A stretch of 64,000 nucleotides of DNA, from contig NZ_JAUSVK010000001.1 in assembly GCF_030814655.1 (NCBI RefSeq), forward strand, positions 3,243,501 to 3,307,500, given 5' to 3'. The notes under the pieces are model-generated. The model made no database searches, was not told the origin of the DNA, and was given only the letters and a program-made list of their open reading frames with translations. Origin of the DNA: Labrys monachus. GTDB lineage: Bacteria > Pseudomonadota > Alphaproteobacteria > Rhizobiales > Labraceae. Shown here piece after piece: positions 41,026-52,104 of this stretch (position 1 is the stretch's first letter; every line of letters starts with the position of its first letter). The translations under genes and the position numbers were made by a program.

Positions 41026-42111
41026 ATGCACTCTTCCGGCATCCTGCCCTACCAGGCGATTTCCGCGCTCGTCGAGAAGGGGGCGATCCGCATGGACCGT
41101 CCGCTCGCCGACGACCAGATCCAGCCCGCGAGCCTCGACCTGCGGCTGGGCACCAAGGCCTATCGCATGCGCGCGAGCTTCCTGCCGGGCCCGCGCAACA
41201 CCGTCGCCGAGCGCATCGCCGACCTCGCCTTGCATGAGATCGACCTGACCGAGGGGGCCGTCCTGGAGACGGGCTGCGTCTATATCGCGCCGCTCATCGA
41301 GAGCATCGCCATGCCGGACGGCCTGCTGGCGTCGACCAATCCGAAGAGCTCGACCGGGCGCCTGGACGTCTTCACCCGGGTGATCACCGACCATGCCCGC
41401 GCCTTCGACCAGGTCGAGGCGGGCTATGACGGCCCGCTCTATGCCGAGATCGGCCCGCGCACCTTCCCCGTGCTGGTGCGCACCGGCTCGCGCCTGTCGC
41501 AGATCCGCTTCCGCCGCGGCGACGCGCATATCGCCGACGCCGAGTTGCGCGAATTGCAGCGCCGCATGCACCTCGTGTCGACGCCCGACCCGGACATCGC
41601 CGGCGGAGTCGCCGTGTCCGTCGATCTCTCGGGCATCGAGGACGGCATCGTCGGCTATCGCGCCAAGCGCCATACCGCCGTGGTCGACATCGACAGGCGC
41701 GCCGCCTTCGACCTGCTCGATTTCTGGGAGCCCATCCGCCATCGCGGCAAGAACGAGATGATCCTCGATCCCGACGAATTCTATATCCTCGCATCGAAGG
41801 AAGCCGTGCATGTTCCGCCGGACTTCGCCGCCGAGATGGTGCCCTTCGACCCGCTGGTCGGCGAATTCCGCGTCCATTATGCCGGCTTCTTCGACCCCGG
41901 CTTCGGCTATTCGCCGGACGGGCTGGAGGCGGCGCGGGCGGTGCTGGAGGTGCGTTCGCGCGAAGTGCCCTTCATCATCGAGGACGGCCAGATCGTCGGG
42001 CGGCTGATCTATGAGCGGATGCAGGAGCGCCCCTCCGTCCTCTACGGCGCCGGCCTCAGCTCGAATTATCAGGGCCAGGCGCTGAAGCTCTCCAAGCATT
42101 TCAGGACGTGA
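41026..42111 (+). CDS. dCTP deaminase (long, two-domain alphaproteobacterial form)
   Basis: The roughly 361-residue protein is a Dcd/dUTPase-superfamily deaminase producing dUTP from dCTP for thymidylate synthesis. The N-terminal half contains IQPASLDLRLG, STNPKSSTGRLDVFTRVITD and TGSRLSQIRFRRGD. The second half repeats the fold (KNEMILDPDEFYILASKE, VPFDPLVGEFRVHYAGFFDPGFG). Members of about 360 residues with a duplicated domain are usual in Hyphomicrobiales, twice the length of E. coli Dcd. ATG 41026 begins at the conserved GILP; ATG 41002 is also in frame. Confidence 0.88.
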   Translation: MHSSGILPYQAISALVEKGAIRMDRPLADDQIQPASLDLRLGTKAYRMRASFLPGPRNTVAERIADLALHEIDLTEGAVLETGCVYIAPLIESIAMPDGLLASTNPKSSTGRLDVFTRVITDHARAFDQVEAGYDGPLYAEIGPRTFPVLVRTGSRLSQIRFRRGDAHIADAELRELQRRMHLVSTPDPDIAGGVAVSVDLSGIEDGIVGYRAKRHTAVVDIDRRAAFDLLDFWEPIRHRGKNEMILDPDEFYILASKEAVHVPPDFAAEMVPFDPLVGEFRVHYAGFFDPGFGYSPDGLEAARAVLEVRSREVPFIIEDGQIVGRLIYERMQERPSVLYGAGLSSNYQGQALKLSKHFRT

Positions 42112-42196
42112 GCCCAAGGGTCGGCGGACAGGACTCGCCGGACCTTCCCGTTCCCTGAGCGGGCCGTGCCGATCGGCGGCCGGCGCGCCATCCTTT

Positions 42197-42673
42197 CTAG
42201 AGCGGCTTCACCATGCGGACGCTTTCAGCGGCGAAGCCGCTCTTCTCGTAAAAGTGGAGCGCGCGGCCGTTGCTCGAGAACACGTCGAGCGAGAGCGACC
42301 GGTAGCCGTTCTCCCGCGCCCATTCCTCAGCGGACCGCAGCAAGGCCTGCGCCACCCCCCGGCCCTCGGCCGCGTCCACGACGGCGAGCAGGGCGACATA
42401 GCCATTGGCCTCGCCGGTGATGCCGTCATGGCCCGGCAAAGCGTGCAGGAAGCCGAGCTTCGCGCCCTCGCCGTCGACCGCGATGACCGTCAGAGCCTCG
42501 GGAGGCGGATCCCGGAGATTGGCGGCCGAATATTCGTCCTGGAACGCGCCGATCTCCGCGGCCGTATGGCCAGCCGTCCGGATCCCCGCGGCCAGACGGG
42601 CGCCGAGGCCCAGCATGAAGCCGAGATCCTCCGCCCCCTCCACCCTGCGGACAGCGATGCCCATTGTGCCCAT
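42197..42673 (-). CDS. GNAT family N-acetyltransferase
   Basis: The 158-residue protein has the acetyl-CoA-binding fold. Motif A is VALLAVVDAAEGRGVAQALLRSA, with the pyrophosphate-binding GRGVAQ. Motif B is SLSLDVFSSNGRALHFYEKSGF. The substrate is unknown; the N-F-Y-E-K-x-G-F ending is common to small-molecule and protein-N-terminal acetyltransferases. It starts 13 bp after the tpiA stop in the same direction, so it is probably co-transcribed. Confidence 0.85.
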   Translation of the reverse strand: MGTMGIAVRRVEGAEDLGFMLGLGARLAAGIRTAGHTAAEIGAFQDEYSAANLRDPPPEALTVIAVDGEGAKLGFLHALPGHDGITGEANGYVALLAVVDAAEGRGVAQALLRSAEEWARENGYRSLSLDVFSSNGRALHFYEKSGFAAESVRMVKPL

Positions 42674-42686
42674 TGTCTGCACGGCC

Positions 42687-43448
42687 TCAGCGATAGGCTG
42701 CGGCGATCCCGAGAAAATCCGTCGCCTTGAGCGAGGCGCCGCCCACCAACGCGCCGTCGACATTGTCGACCGCCATCAGTTCGGCCGCATTGGACGGCTT
42801 GACGGAACCGCCATAGAGAATGCGCAACTCATGGCCTTCGCCCTCAAGGGCCTCGACCAGGCGCGAGCGGATGAAGTCGTGCACCACCTTGACGTCGTCG
42901 ACCGTCGGCGTCAGGCCCGTGCCGATCGCCCATACCGGCTCATAGGCGATCACGGTGTTGGCGCCGGTGGCACCGGCCGGCAGAGAGCCGGCAAGCTGGG
43001 TGCCGACGACATCGATCGTCCTGCCGGCCTCGCGTTCGGCCTGCGTCTCGCCGATGCAGATGATGGCGACCAGCCCGGCGCGGCGCGCCGCTTCCGCCTT
43101 GGACCGCACGAGCGCATCCGACTCCCCGTAGCAGACCCGCCGCTCGGAATGGCCGACGATGACGTAGCTCGCGCCGGCGTCCTTCACCATCTCCGCCGAG
43201 ACGTCCCCGGTATGGGCGCCCGAGGATTTGGGATGACAGTCCTGCGCGCCGATCTTGATGTGCTGGCCGGCCGCCGCGGCCGCAAAGCGGGAGATGAGCG
43301 TGAAAGGCGGGCAGATCAGGACCTCGGCGCGACCGACCTCGCGGGCCGCGACACCGGTGGCGATGGCGTCGAACTCGTTCACCCCCAGCACGAGGCCGTT
43401 CATCTTCCAGTTTCCCGCAACCAGCGGGCGGGGCCGAATTGCCGTCAT
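42687..43448 (-). CDS. tpiA: triosephosphate isomerase
   Basis: The 253-residue (beta/alpha)8 enzyme interconverts dihydroxyacetone phosphate and glyceraldehyde 3-phosphate. The catalytic residues are visible as Lys in AGNWKMNG, His in IVGHSERR and Glu in [11 protein letters not shown], with the phosphate-binding YGGSVKP near the C-terminus. ATG 43448 is preferred over ATG 43457 because AGAGG lies 9 bases ahead of the former and touches the latter. It is divergent from the ppiD-type gene. Confidence 0.97.
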   Translation of the reverse strand: MTAIRPRPLVAGNWKMNGLVLGVNEFDAIATGVAAREVGRAEVLICPPFTLISRFAAAAAGQHIKIGAQDCHPKSSGAHTGDVSAEMVKDAGASYVIVGHSERRVCYGESDALVRSKAEAARRAGLVAIICIGETQAEREAGRTIDVVGTQLAGSLPAGATGANTVIAYEPVWAIGTGLTPTVDDVKVVHDFIRSRLVEALEGEGHELRILYGGSVKPSNAAELMAVDNVDGALVGGASLKATDFLGIAAAYR

Positions 43449-43676
43449 CGCGATCATCCTCTTGTTGTTTTCGCGTGATTAGCAACCTCGTCCGGCATCG
43501 GCAAGGATCAATGCCGTCGCGCTGCCCACCGCGATCGCCCCGAGCCCCCGATCCGCCCCGGCAGGAAACTCGTAGACTCGCCATTGCGGCGCTTCATCCC
43601 CATCCCTATGATGCGCCCCTTTTCGCCCCGGGGCCATCCGCGCCGGCCGGGCTCCACGGAACAGAACGAACCGCCT

Positions 43677-45602
43677 ATGCTGAGCTCACTTCGCACGACA
43701 ATGTCCAAAGGCCCCGCCAAGGTCGTCACCGGCGTGGTCATGGCCCTCCTGATCGGCAGTTTCGCCCTCTGGGGGATCGAGGACGTTTTCCGCGGCGGCG
43801 GTTCGTCCAACGTCGCTTCCGTCGGCAACACCGAGATCTCGTCGGAAGCCTATATGGAAGCCTATCGCCAGCGCACCGCCGCGATCACGCGGCAGACCGG
43901 CAAGGGCATCACCCCAGAGATCGCGCGCGCCTTCGGGCTCGACAAGCAGGTGCTGAACGCTCTCCTCGCCGATGCGACGCTCGACAACCGGACGGTGAAA
44001 TACGGTCTCGGGCTCGACCAGCAGAAGACCGTGCAGGCCGTCGTCAACGATCCCAACTTCCAGGTCAGCCGGACGCCGGGACAACCGCCGGTGTTCGATC
44101 CCGTCGCCTTCCGGCAATTGCTGCAGGAGAACGGCCTGAGCGAGCAGGGATTCTTCAACCGCCAGCGCCAGGTCTATGTGCGCGGACAGCTCGACCAGGC
44201 CTTCGCCGAAGGCGGCCCCGTGCCCGTGGCGCTGCAGCAGGCCGTCGCGCGCTACAGCCAGGAGAAGCGCAACATCTCCTATTTCGTTCTGCCGCAGAGC
44301 TCGGTGGGCGATGTCGGCCAGCCCGACCAAAAGGCCCTGCAGAGCTATTACGACGAGAACAAGGGATCGTTCCGGACGCCGGAATTGCGGGGGCTGACCT
44401 ATCTCCTCGTCACGCCGGCGGACCTGGCGAAGCAGGCGAATGTCACCGACGCCGACCTCAAGGCGGCCTATGACAGCCGGATTGCAAGCTACAGCAAGCC
44501 GGAAACCCGGGCGATCGAGCAGATCAGCTTCCCGACGCCGGCCGAGGCGAAAGCCGCATCGGACCGCATCGGCTCCGGCCAGACCACCTTCGATGCGCTG
44601 GTGACCGAACGCAAGCTCAAGCCCGAGGACGTCGACCTGGGAACCCTCGCGAAGACCCAGATCAGCGATCCGAAGATCGCCGATGCCGCCTTTTCGCTGA
44701 AGGAAGGCGCCACCTCCGCGCCGATCCAGGGCGCGCTGACCAATGTCATCCTCAAGGTGACCAAGGTCGAGCCGGCGAACGTTGCGGCGTTCGATTCGGT
44801 CAAGGAAGAGATCCGGCAGGCCCTGGTCGCCGAACGCTCCGGCGAGGTGCTGCGCAAGCTCCGTGATGAAATCGACGACGAGCGCATGGGGGGCACGTCG
44901 CTCAAGGATATCGGCGCCAAGCTCAAATTGCCGGTCGCTTCCGCAGCGGGGATCGACAGGCAGGGGCGCGACCAGGCCGGCAAGCCGGTCGACGTGCCGC
45001 TGCAGGCGCAGGTGCTGCCGGCGCTCTTCAGCACCGAACAGGGCTCCGACCCCGAGGCGATCGACGGCCGCGAAGGCGGCCTGATGTGGTTCTCCCTCGA
45101 CAATGTCGTCCCCTCGCGCGACCGCAGCCTGGACGAGGCCAAGAGCGACGTGATCGCCGCCTGGGCCGCCGACCAGCGCGTGCAGCGGCTCAAGGACAAG
45201 GCCGACGACCTCGTCAAGCAGATGAACGGCGGCAAGGCGCTGGAGGACGTCGCCAAGGGCCTGAACCTGCAGGTGATGCCGGCATGGAACCTCGTGCGCA
45301 ACGGGGAAAACCAGCCGGTGCCCCCGGCCACCGTCTCGGTGGTCTTCGCCACGCCGCTCAAGGGCTTTGCGAGTTCGCTCGCAGCCAACGGGACCGACCG
45401 CATCGTGCTGCATGTCGAGGACAACGTCATCCCCGATGTCGACCTCAAGGCGCCGGAGACCGTCGCGCAGGCCAAGCATATTTCGCAGGGCGTCGGCGAG
45501 GACCTGATGAGCGAGTATGTCAGGAAGGTGCAGGCCGACCTCGGCACGACCATCAACCAGACCGCTGTCGACCGCGTCGTCGGTGGTGGAAGCGGGCTCT
45601 GA
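43677..45602 (+). CDS. PpiD/SurA-type membrane-anchored peptidylprolyl isomerase
   Basis: The roughly 641-residue protein has an N-terminal single transmembrane anchor (VVTGVVMALLIGSFALWGI). The SurA_N_3 chaperone domain follows (ASVGNTEISSEAYMEAYRQR, LDKQVLNALLADATLDNR). The middle has parvulin-like repeats (ETRAIEQISFPTPAEAKAA, FSLKEGATSAPIQGALTNVI). A long C-terminal chaperone region follows. This is the alphaproteobacterial PpiD architecture for folding outer-membrane and secreted proteins at the periplasmic face. It ends 5 bp before trpE, a conserved neighbour in Hyphomicrobiales. Confidence 0.9.
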   Translation: MLSSLRTTMSKGPAKVVTGVVMALLIGSFALWGIEDVFRGGGSSNVASVGNTEISSEAYMEAYRQRTAAITRQTGKGITPEIARAFGLDKQVLNALLADATLDNRTVKYGLGLDQQKTVQAVVNDPNFQVSRTPGQPPVFDPVAFRQLLQENGLSEQGFFNRQRQVYVRGQLDQAFAEGGPVPVALQQAVARYSQEKRNISYFVLPQSSVGDVGQPDQKALQSYYDENKGSFRTPELRGLTYLLVTPADLAKQANVTDADLKAAYDSRIASYSKPETRAIEQISFPTPAEAKAASDRIGSGQTTFDALVTERKLKPEDVDLGTLAKTQISDPKIADAAFSLKEGATSAPIQGALTNVILKVTKVEPANVAAFDSVKEEIRQALVAERSGEVLRKLRDEIDDERMGGTSLKDIGAKLKLPVASAAGIDRQGRDQAGKPVDVPLQAQVLPALFSTEQGSDPEAIDGREGGLMWFSLDNVVPSRDRSLDEAKSDVIAAWAADQRVQRLKDKADDLVKQMNGGKALEDVAKGLNLQVMPAWNLVRNGENQPVPPATVSVVFATPLKGFASSLAANGTDRIVLHVEDNVIPDVDLKAPETVAQAKHISQGVGEDLMSEYVRKVQADLGTTINQTAVDRVVGGGSGL

Positions 45603-45607
45603 GTTCC

Positions 45608-47119
45608 ATGCAGATTGAACCGTCCTTCGACGCCTTTGCGGCAGCCTATGCCGAAGGCAAGGCCCAGATCGTCTCCATCGTGCTGGTCGGCGATCTCGAG
45701 ACGCCGGTCTCCGCCTTCATGAAGCTGGCCGGCAACCGCCCCAACGCCTTCCTCCTCGAATCGGTGGAAGGGGGGGCCACGCGCGGTCGCTATTCGATGA
45801 TCGGCCTGGAGCCCGACCTGATCTGGCGCTGCCAGGACGGAGCGGCCTCGATCAATCGCAAACCGGCGGGCGGCGCCTTCGAGCCGCTGCCGGGCCATCC
45901 CCTGCAGACCCTGCGCGACCTGATCGCCGAGAGCCGGATCGAACTGCCCGAAGGCGCTCCGCCGATGGCCTCGGGCCTGTTCGGCTATCTCGGCTACGAC
46001 ATGGTCCGGCTCGTCGAGCATCTGCCCGCCGACAAGCCCGACCCGATCGGCGTGCCCGACGCGATCCTCCTCCGCCCCACGGTGATGGTGGTATTCGACG
46101 CGGTGCGGGATGCCATCACGGCGGTGACGCCGGTGCGTCCGCAGGAGGGGGTCACCGCCCGGCAGGCCTATCTGCGCGCGGAGGAGCGGCTGATGGCGAT
46201 CGTCGACGGGCTCGACCGCCCGACGCCGAAACTCGCCGAGACGATCGACCTCGATGCCCTTCACGCGGCGCAGGTCTCCAACACCAGCGAGGCCGACTAT
46301 CTGGCGATGGTGGGGCGCGCCAAGGAATATATCCGGGCCGGGGACGTCTTCCAGGTGGTGCTGTCGCAGCGTTTCAGCGCGCCGTTCCAGTTGCCGCCCT
46401 TCTCGCTCTACCGGGCGCTGCGGCGGATCAACCCGGCGCCGTTCCTGGTCTATCTGCAATTTGCGGATTTCTCGGTGGTGTGTTCGAGCCCCGAGATCCT
46501 CGTGAGGCTTCGCGACGGCAAGGTCACGGTCCGCCCGATCGCAGGGACCCGCCCCCGCGGCAGGACCAAGGCCGAGGACGAATCTTTCGCCGCCTCCCTG
46601 CTCGCCGACCCCAAGGAATTGGCCGAGCACCTCATGCTGCTCGACCTCGGGCGCAACGATGTCGGCCATGTCTCGGCCATCGGCACCGTCAGCGTGACGG
46701 ACCGCTTCTTCATCGAGCGCTACAGCCACGTCATGCATATCGTCTCCAACGTCGAGGGCGATATCAGGCCGGGCCAGGATGCGCTCGATGCGCTGGCCGC
46801 CGGCTTTCCGGCGGGCACCGTCTCGGGAGCGCCGAAAGTGCGGGCGATGCAGATCATCGACGAGCTGGAGAAGGACAAGCGCGGGCTCTATGCCGGTGCC
46901 ATCGGCTATTTCGGTGCCGACGGGCAGATGGACACCTGCATCGTGCTGCGCACCGCCCTGGTCAAGGACGGCATGATGCATGTGCAGGCCGGCGCCGGCA
47001 TCGTCTATGACAGCGTGCCGGCGAGCGAGCAGGCCGAATGCATCAACAAGGCCAGGGCGCTGTTCCGCGCGGCGGAGGAAGCGGTGCGCTTCGCCGGCCA
47101 GCCGGGACGCGGCCAGTGA
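45608..47119 (+). CDS. trpE: anthranilate synthase component I
   Basis: The 503-residue enzyme turns chorismate and glutamine-derived ammonia into anthranilate. The feedback-inhibition element LLES (FLLESVEGG) is in the N-terminal domain. The chorismate-binding domain carries RPIAGTRPRG, LLDLGRNDVGHVS, GTVSGAPKVRAM and the C-terminal GAGIVYDSVP. ATG 45608 follows the ppiD stop by 5 bp. The subunit gene trpG is separate (47828), so this is not the fused TrpEG type. No leader peptide precedes it. Confidence 0.96.
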   Translation: MQIEPSFDAFAAAYAEGKAQIVSIVLVGDLETPVSAFMKLAGNRPNAFLLESVEGGATRGRYSMIGLEPDLIWRCQDGAASINRKPAGGAFEPLPGHPLQTLRDLIAESRIELPEGAPPMASGLFGYLGYDMVRLVEHLPADKPDPIGVPDAILLRPTVMVVFDAVRDAITAVTPVRPQEGVTARQAYLRAEERLMAIVDGLDRPTPKLAETIDLDALHAAQVSNTSEADYLAMVGRAKEYIRAGDVFQVVLSQRFSAPFQLPPFSLYRALRRINPAPFLVYLQFADFSVVCSSPEILVRLRDGKVTVRPIAGTRPRGRTKAEDESFAASLLADPKELAEHLMLLDLGRNDVGHVSAIGTVSVTDRFFIERYSHVMHIVSNVEGDIRPGQDALDALAAGFPAGTVSGAPKVRAMQIIDELEKDKRGLYAGAIGYFGADGQMDTCIVLRTALVKDGMMHVQAGAGIVYDSVPASEQAECINKARALFRAAEEAVRFAGQPGRGQ

Positions 47120-47661
47120 CGGGACGGCTGGCCGGATCGAAGACGGCCGGCCTCCTCACCCTCGTCGCCACCTATGTGCTGGTGGTCCTCGACATCCACC
47201 TCACCGGCGCGGACTATGCGCAGACGCTGACGCCGGCTCTCCTCGCCGCGCTGCTGGTGCCGGGCATCGGCGCCGCCTATGGCGTGTTCTTCTTCCACTG
47301 GATGTTCGAAAGCGGCCGCGCCGCGCCCTACCCGGACTATGGCGTCTTCATCTGGCTCGTCTCGGCCGTGGTCTCGCTGTTCTATTCGGCGATCCTCTTC
47401 GGCCTCGTCTACGCGATCACCGACAGCGTGGTGGACGTGCTGGCATCCTCGCTCGGACCGGAGCAGTCGCAGAACCGCCTGGTGCTGACGGCCCTGCATG
47501 TCCTCCTGCCGTTCTGGACCGGCCAGAAGGCGCTGGTCGAATTCTTCGAACCCATCACGGGCCTCAATATCGCGCTGTGGTTTCCCCTGTGCATGCTCTG
47601 CTGCTGGGCAGGCAAGCGCACGGGCCTGCGGGCGGCGGCCGCCCGGCCGGCGGCCGGCTGA
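47116..47661 (+). CDS. integral membrane protein of unknown function inside the trp cluster
   Basis: The 181-residue protein starts at GTG 47116, overlapping the trpE stop (GTGA). It has four or five hydrophobic segments: GLLTLVATYVLVVLDI, ALLAALLVPGIGAAYGVFFF, FIWLVSAVVSLFYSAILFGL and IALWFPLCMLCCWAGK. I recognise no family. Overlapping translation with trpE suggests it is made together with the tryptophan enzymes. Codon use and GC content look like the neighbours, so there is no sign of recent transfer. Confidence 0.75.
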   Translation: MTGRLAGSKTAGLLTLVATYVLVVLDIHLTGADYAQTLTPALLAALLVPGIGAAYGVFFFHWMFESGRAAPYPDYGVFIWLVSAVVSLFYSAILFGLVYAITDSVVDVLASSLGPEQSQNRLVLTALHVLLPFWTGQKALVEFFEPITGLNIALWFPLCMLCCWAGKRTGLRAAAARPAAG

Positions 47662-47827
47662 CGGGCGACGCCTCGTCCCGCGCCGGCGCTGTCCGACAAG
47701 GCCCGCGGCGCCCGACGACCGCTTGAATCGGGCGGCGGGGTGCCTGTCGGCGCGGCCGATGCATCATCCTGCTTGACCGGCAGGATCGGAACCCATACCC
47801 CTCTTCCCTTCCAAGGAGGCTCGAGCC

Positions 47828-48447
47828 GTGACGACCGACCGTTCCATGACCGTGACGCTGATCGACAATTATGACAGCTTCACCTGGAACCTCTGGCATT
47901 ACTTCGGCCAGCTCGGATGCGAGGTCACGGTGCATCGCAACGACGTCGTGACGGCCGACGCCGTGATGGCGGAGGAGCCGGACGCCATCGTGCTGTCGCC
48001 GGGCCCCTGCACGCCGACGGAAGCAGGCATCTGCTGCGAGCTGATCGAAAAGGCGGCGGACAGGATTCCGCTGTTCGGCGTGTGCCTCGGCCATCAGGCG
48101 ATCGGGCAGGTCTTCGGCGGCGACGTCGTGCGCCTCGCCGTGCCGATGCACGGCAAGCTCTCCTCGATCGACCATCAGGGACGCGGCGTGTTCCGCGGAC
48201 TCAACGGGCCGTTCATGGGCACGCGATACCATTCGCTCGTCGTCGAGCCGAAGAGCCTGCCGACCGATCTCGAGGTCACTGCGCAGACCGATGACGGCGT
48301 CATCATGGGCCTGCAGCATCGGACGGCGCCGGTCTACGGTGTGCAGTTCCACCCTGAATCGATCATGTCCGATCACGGCCACCACATCCTGCGCAATTTC
48401 CTCGACCTTGCGGCCGACTGGAACCGCGGGCATCGGGGGCGCTCCTG

Positions 48448-48448
<1 letters not shown>
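47828..48448 (+). CDS. trpG: anthranilate synthase component II (glutamine amidotransferase)
   Basis: The 206-residue class I amidotransferase supplies ammonia to TrpE. Seen are [12 protein letters not shown] at the start, the LSPGPCTP loop, the nucleophilic Cys in [12 protein letters not shown], and the His/Glu of the triad in [13 protein letters not shown] 47828 is supported by a strong AAGGAGG 9 bases upstream. A 166-bp gap separates it from the membrane protein. Its stop overlaps the trpD start (TGATG). Confidence 0.95.
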
Positions 48449-49470
<1,022 letters not shown>

Positions 49471-49474
49471 AGCC

Positions 49475-50284
49475 ATGTCAAATCCGTCCATTCTCCAAAA
49501 GATCGAAGCCTATAAGCGTCGCGAGATCGAGGCTGCCAAGGTCCGGCATCCGCTGCCGGAGATGATCAGACTGGCCGAACAGGCCAGTCCCCCCAGGGGA
49601 TTCCGGCGGGCGCTGGAGGCCAGGCTCGCAGCGGGGCGGACCGGTCTCATCGCCGAGATCAAGAAAGCCAGCCCCTCGAAGGGACTGATTCGCGCCGATT
49701 TCGATCCGCCGGCGCTGGCCAGGGCCTATGAAGCGGGCGGCGCCGCCTGCCTCTCCGTCCTGACGGATACGCCTTCCTTCCAGGGTCGGCCGGAATTCCT
49801 GACCGCGGCGCGCGAAGCGGTGTCCCTGCCGGCCCTCCGCAAGGATTTCCTCTACGATCCCTACCAGGTCGTCGAGGCACGCGCCTGGGGCGCCGACTGC
49901 ATCCTGATCATTATGGCCTCCGTCACCGATGCGGAGGCGCAGGCCCTCGTCGCGGCGGCGCGCGACTGGTCGCTCGACGTGCTCTGCGAGATCCACGATC
50001 ACGACGAACTGACCCGCGCGCTGGTCCTCGACGTGAACATGATCGGCATCAACAACCGCAATCTCAACGACTTCGTCACCCGGCTCGAGACCACGGAGGA
50101 ACTGGCGCCGCTGGTGCCGCAGGATCGCCTCATCGTCGGGGAGAGCGGCATCTTCGGCCCGGCCGATATCCGCCGGCTGCAAAAGGCCGGCGTCGATGCC
50201 TTCCTCGTCGGCGAAAGCCTGATGCGCCAGGCCGACGTGACCGCCGCGACCCGGGCGCTGCTCTCTCCGGATCCCGCCGCATGA
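49475..50284 (+). CDS. trpC: indole-3-glycerol phosphate synthase
   Basis: The 269-residue (beta/alpha)8 enzyme closes the indole ring. Features are [44 protein letters not shown] (catalytic Lys), [10 protein letters not shown] and [12 protein letters not shown], in family order. It is monofunctional, not fused to TrpF. The stop overlaps the moaC start (ATGA). Confidence 0.96.
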   Translation: MSNPSILQKIEAYKRREIEAAKVRHPLPEMIRLAEQASPPRGFRRALEARLAAGRTGLIAEIKKASPSKGLIRADFDPPALARAYEAGGAACLSVLTDTPSFQGRPEFLTAAREAVSLPALRKDFLYDPYQVVEARAWGADCILIIMASVTDAEAQALVAAARDWSLDVLCEIHDHDELTRALVLDVNMIGINNRNLNDFVTRLETTEELAPLVPQDRLIVGESGIFGPADIRRLQKAGVDAFLVGESLMRQADVTAATRALLSPDPAA

Positions 50285-50769
50285 GCGCGCCCGGACTGAC
50301 CCATCTCGGCGCCTCCGGCGAAGCCAACATGGTCGATGTCTCCGAGAAGAAGGCGACCATGCGGACCGCCGTCGCCGAAGGCCGGGTCGTCATGCGGGCG
50401 GAGACCCTGCGGCTGGTGCTCGCGGGCGACGCCAAGAAGGGGGATGTCCGGGCGACCGCGCGCATCGCCGGCATCATGGCCGCCAAGAAGACGCATGAGC
50501 TCATTCCCCTGTGCCATCCCCTGATGCTCAGCAAGGTCGCCGTGGAGATCGAGCCCGATGAAGACCTGCCGGGCCTTCGCGTCCGCGCCCTGGCGAAGGT
50601 GACGGGCCAGACAGGTGTCGAGATGGAAGCGCTGACCGCCGTTTCGGTCGCCTGCCTGACGGTCTACGACATGGTCAAGGCCGCCGATCGCGGCATGCGC
50701 ATCGAGGCCATCCGCCTGGTCGAGAAGTCCGGCGGCAAATCCGGCGATTGGCACGCGGAGCAAGAGTGA
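50281..50769 (+). CDS. moaC: cyclic pyranopterin monophosphate synthase MoaC
   Basis: The 162-residue enzyme acts with MoaA in the first step of molybdenum cofactor synthesis. [32 protein letters not shown] and [22 protein letters not shown] are all family signatures, including the active-site KKT...HPL and DMVK lysines. It overlaps trpC by 4 bp and moeA by one base, so tryptophan and Mo-cofactor genes are translationally coupled here. The cofactor is needed by XdhB, encoded elsewhere in this window. Confidence 0.96.
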   Translation: MSAPGLTHLGASGEANMVDVSEKKATMRTAVAEGRVVMRAETLRLVLAGDAKKGDVRATARIAGIMAAKKTHELIPLCHPLMLSKVAVEIEPDEDLPGLRVRALAKVTGQTGVEMEALTAVSVACLTVYDMVKAADRGMRIEAIRLVEKSGGKSGDWHAEQE

Positions 50770-51989
50770 TGGCCCTGTTACCCGTCGCGGATGCCCTTGC
50801 GCAGATCCTGTCCGGGGTCACGGTCTTGACCGAGGAACAGGTGCCGCTCGGCACCGCCCGGGGACGGGTCCTGGCCGCCTCCCTCCCGGCTCTGCGAACG
50901 CAGCCCGGCTTCGACGCCTCCGCCATGGACGGCTATGCGGTCCGGGCGCAGGATGCGGTGGCAGGCGCCTGCCTGACGCTGATCGGCGAATCCGCCGCCG
51001 GCCACGGCTTTGACGGCCGTCTCGGCCCGGGAGAGGCGATCCGCATCTTCACCGGCGCGCCCGTTCCCGACGGCGCGGACGCCGTGGTGATCCAGGAAAA
51101 CACCCGCCGAGAGGGCGATCGCGTCACCATCGAGATGGGCGCCGTCGCCGGCCGGAACATCCGCCGGCGCGGCCTCGACTTCATTGAAGGGGCGGCCTCC
51201 CTCGCCGCCGGCTCCCTCCTCGGGCCGCGCGACATGGCGCTCGCGGCGGCGATGAACTACCCGGCCGTGCCGGTGCGCCGCCGGCCCAAGGTCGCCATCC
51301 TCGCCACCGGCGACGAACTGGTCCTCCCCGGCGAGGCCGTCGGCCGGGACCAGATCGTCACCTCGAATTCCTTCGCGCTGGCGGCCTTGGTGGAAGCCGA
51401 AGGCGGCGAGGTGCTCGATCTCGGCATCGCGCCGGACGATTTTCCCGCGCTGGAAGCGGCGATACGCCGGGCGCGCGACGAAAGGGTGGATGTCCTGATC
51501 ACGATCGGCGGCGCATCGGTCGGCGACCACGACCTGATCCAGACCGCCCTCACCCGCGAAGGCATGACCCTCGGCTTCTGGAAGATCGCCATGCGGCCGG
51601 GCAAGCCCCTGCTGCACGGAAGGCTGCAGGGCATGCATATTCTCGGCCTGCCCGGCAATCCCGTCTCGGCGGTCGTCTGCGGCATCCTCTTCCTGGCGCC
51701 GCTGCTGCGCGCCCTGCTCGGCCGCATCGACGCCGCCGTGCCGCGCCGCAGGGCCGTCTTTGCCACCGCCTGGCCGGCCAACGACCTGCGCGAAGACTAT
51801 TTGCGCGCCCGCTTCGTGGCCGACGGGGAATCCGGCCCGCCGAGGGTGGTGCCGTCCACGCCCCAGGATTCGTCGCTGGTCGGCGTCCTCCAGCAGGCCG
51901 ATTGTCTCGTCATCCGCCCGCCTCACGCTCCCGCGGCGAAGGCGGGGGATGCGTGCGAGATCATCGACCTGCGCGCGGCCGGATATTGA
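50769..51989 (+). CDS. moeA: molybdopterin molybdenumtransferase MoeA
   Basis: The 406-residue protein inserts molybdate into molybdopterin-AMP. Typical elements are [54 protein letters not shown] and [10 protein letters not shown], in the normal four-domain order. ATG 50769 overlaps the moaC stop (TGATG). It is followed after 115 bp by lexA, which has its own SOS-regulated promoter. Confidence 0.96.
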   Translation: MALLPVADALAQILSGVTVLTEEQVPLGTARGRVLAASLPALRTQPGFDASAMDGYAVRAQDAVAGACLTLIGESAAGHGFDGRLGPGEAIRIFTGAPVPDGADAVVIQENTRREGDRVTIEMGAVAGRNIRRRGLDFIEGAASLAAGSLLGPRDMALAAAMNYPAVPVRRRPKVAILATGDELVLPGEAVGRDQIVTSNSFALAALVEAEGGEVLDLGIAPDDFPALEAAIRRARDERVDVLITIGGASVGDHDLIQTALTREGMTLGFWKIAMRPGKPLLHGRLQGMHILGLPGNPVSAVVCGILFLAPLLRALLGRIDAAVPRRRAVFATAWPANDLREDYLRARFVADGESGPPRVVPSTPQDSSLVGVLQQADCLVIRPPHAPAAKAGDACEIIDLRAAGY

Positions 51990-52019
51990 GCTTTCTTCAC
52001 GCGAAGTTCATCCTTGCGG

Positions 52020-52034
52020 AACACAGTATGAACA
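52020..52034. promoter_or_regulatory. LexA box at the lexA promoter
   Basis: GAAC-ACAGTAT-GAAC matches the alphaproteobacterial direct-repeat SOS operator exactly. It lies between a possible -35 TTGCGG (52015-52020) and -10 TAGCAC (52038-52043) with a 17-bp spacer, so bound LexA would block RNA polymerase. This is the usual autoregulation. Confidence 0.85.
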
Positions 52035-52044
52035 TGTAGCACTG

Positions 52045-52059
52045 TTCATGATTTGTTTG
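52045..52059. promoter_or_regulatory. second, imperfect LexA box
   Basis: GTTC-ATGATTT-GTTT differs from the GTTC-N7-GTTC operator by one base in the second half-site. It lies 10 bp beyond the first box and may give cooperative autorepression. Confidence 0.45.
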
Positions 52060-52104
52060 CCGATTTGATCGTGATTCGCGCCTTCCAGGACGGGATTCCC
52101 CCAG

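Noticed and set aside
40732-42117. Long antisense frame opposite the dCTP deaminase gene
   Set aside because: The plus-strand protein has clear family motifs, while the antisense product has only low-complexity charged sequence.
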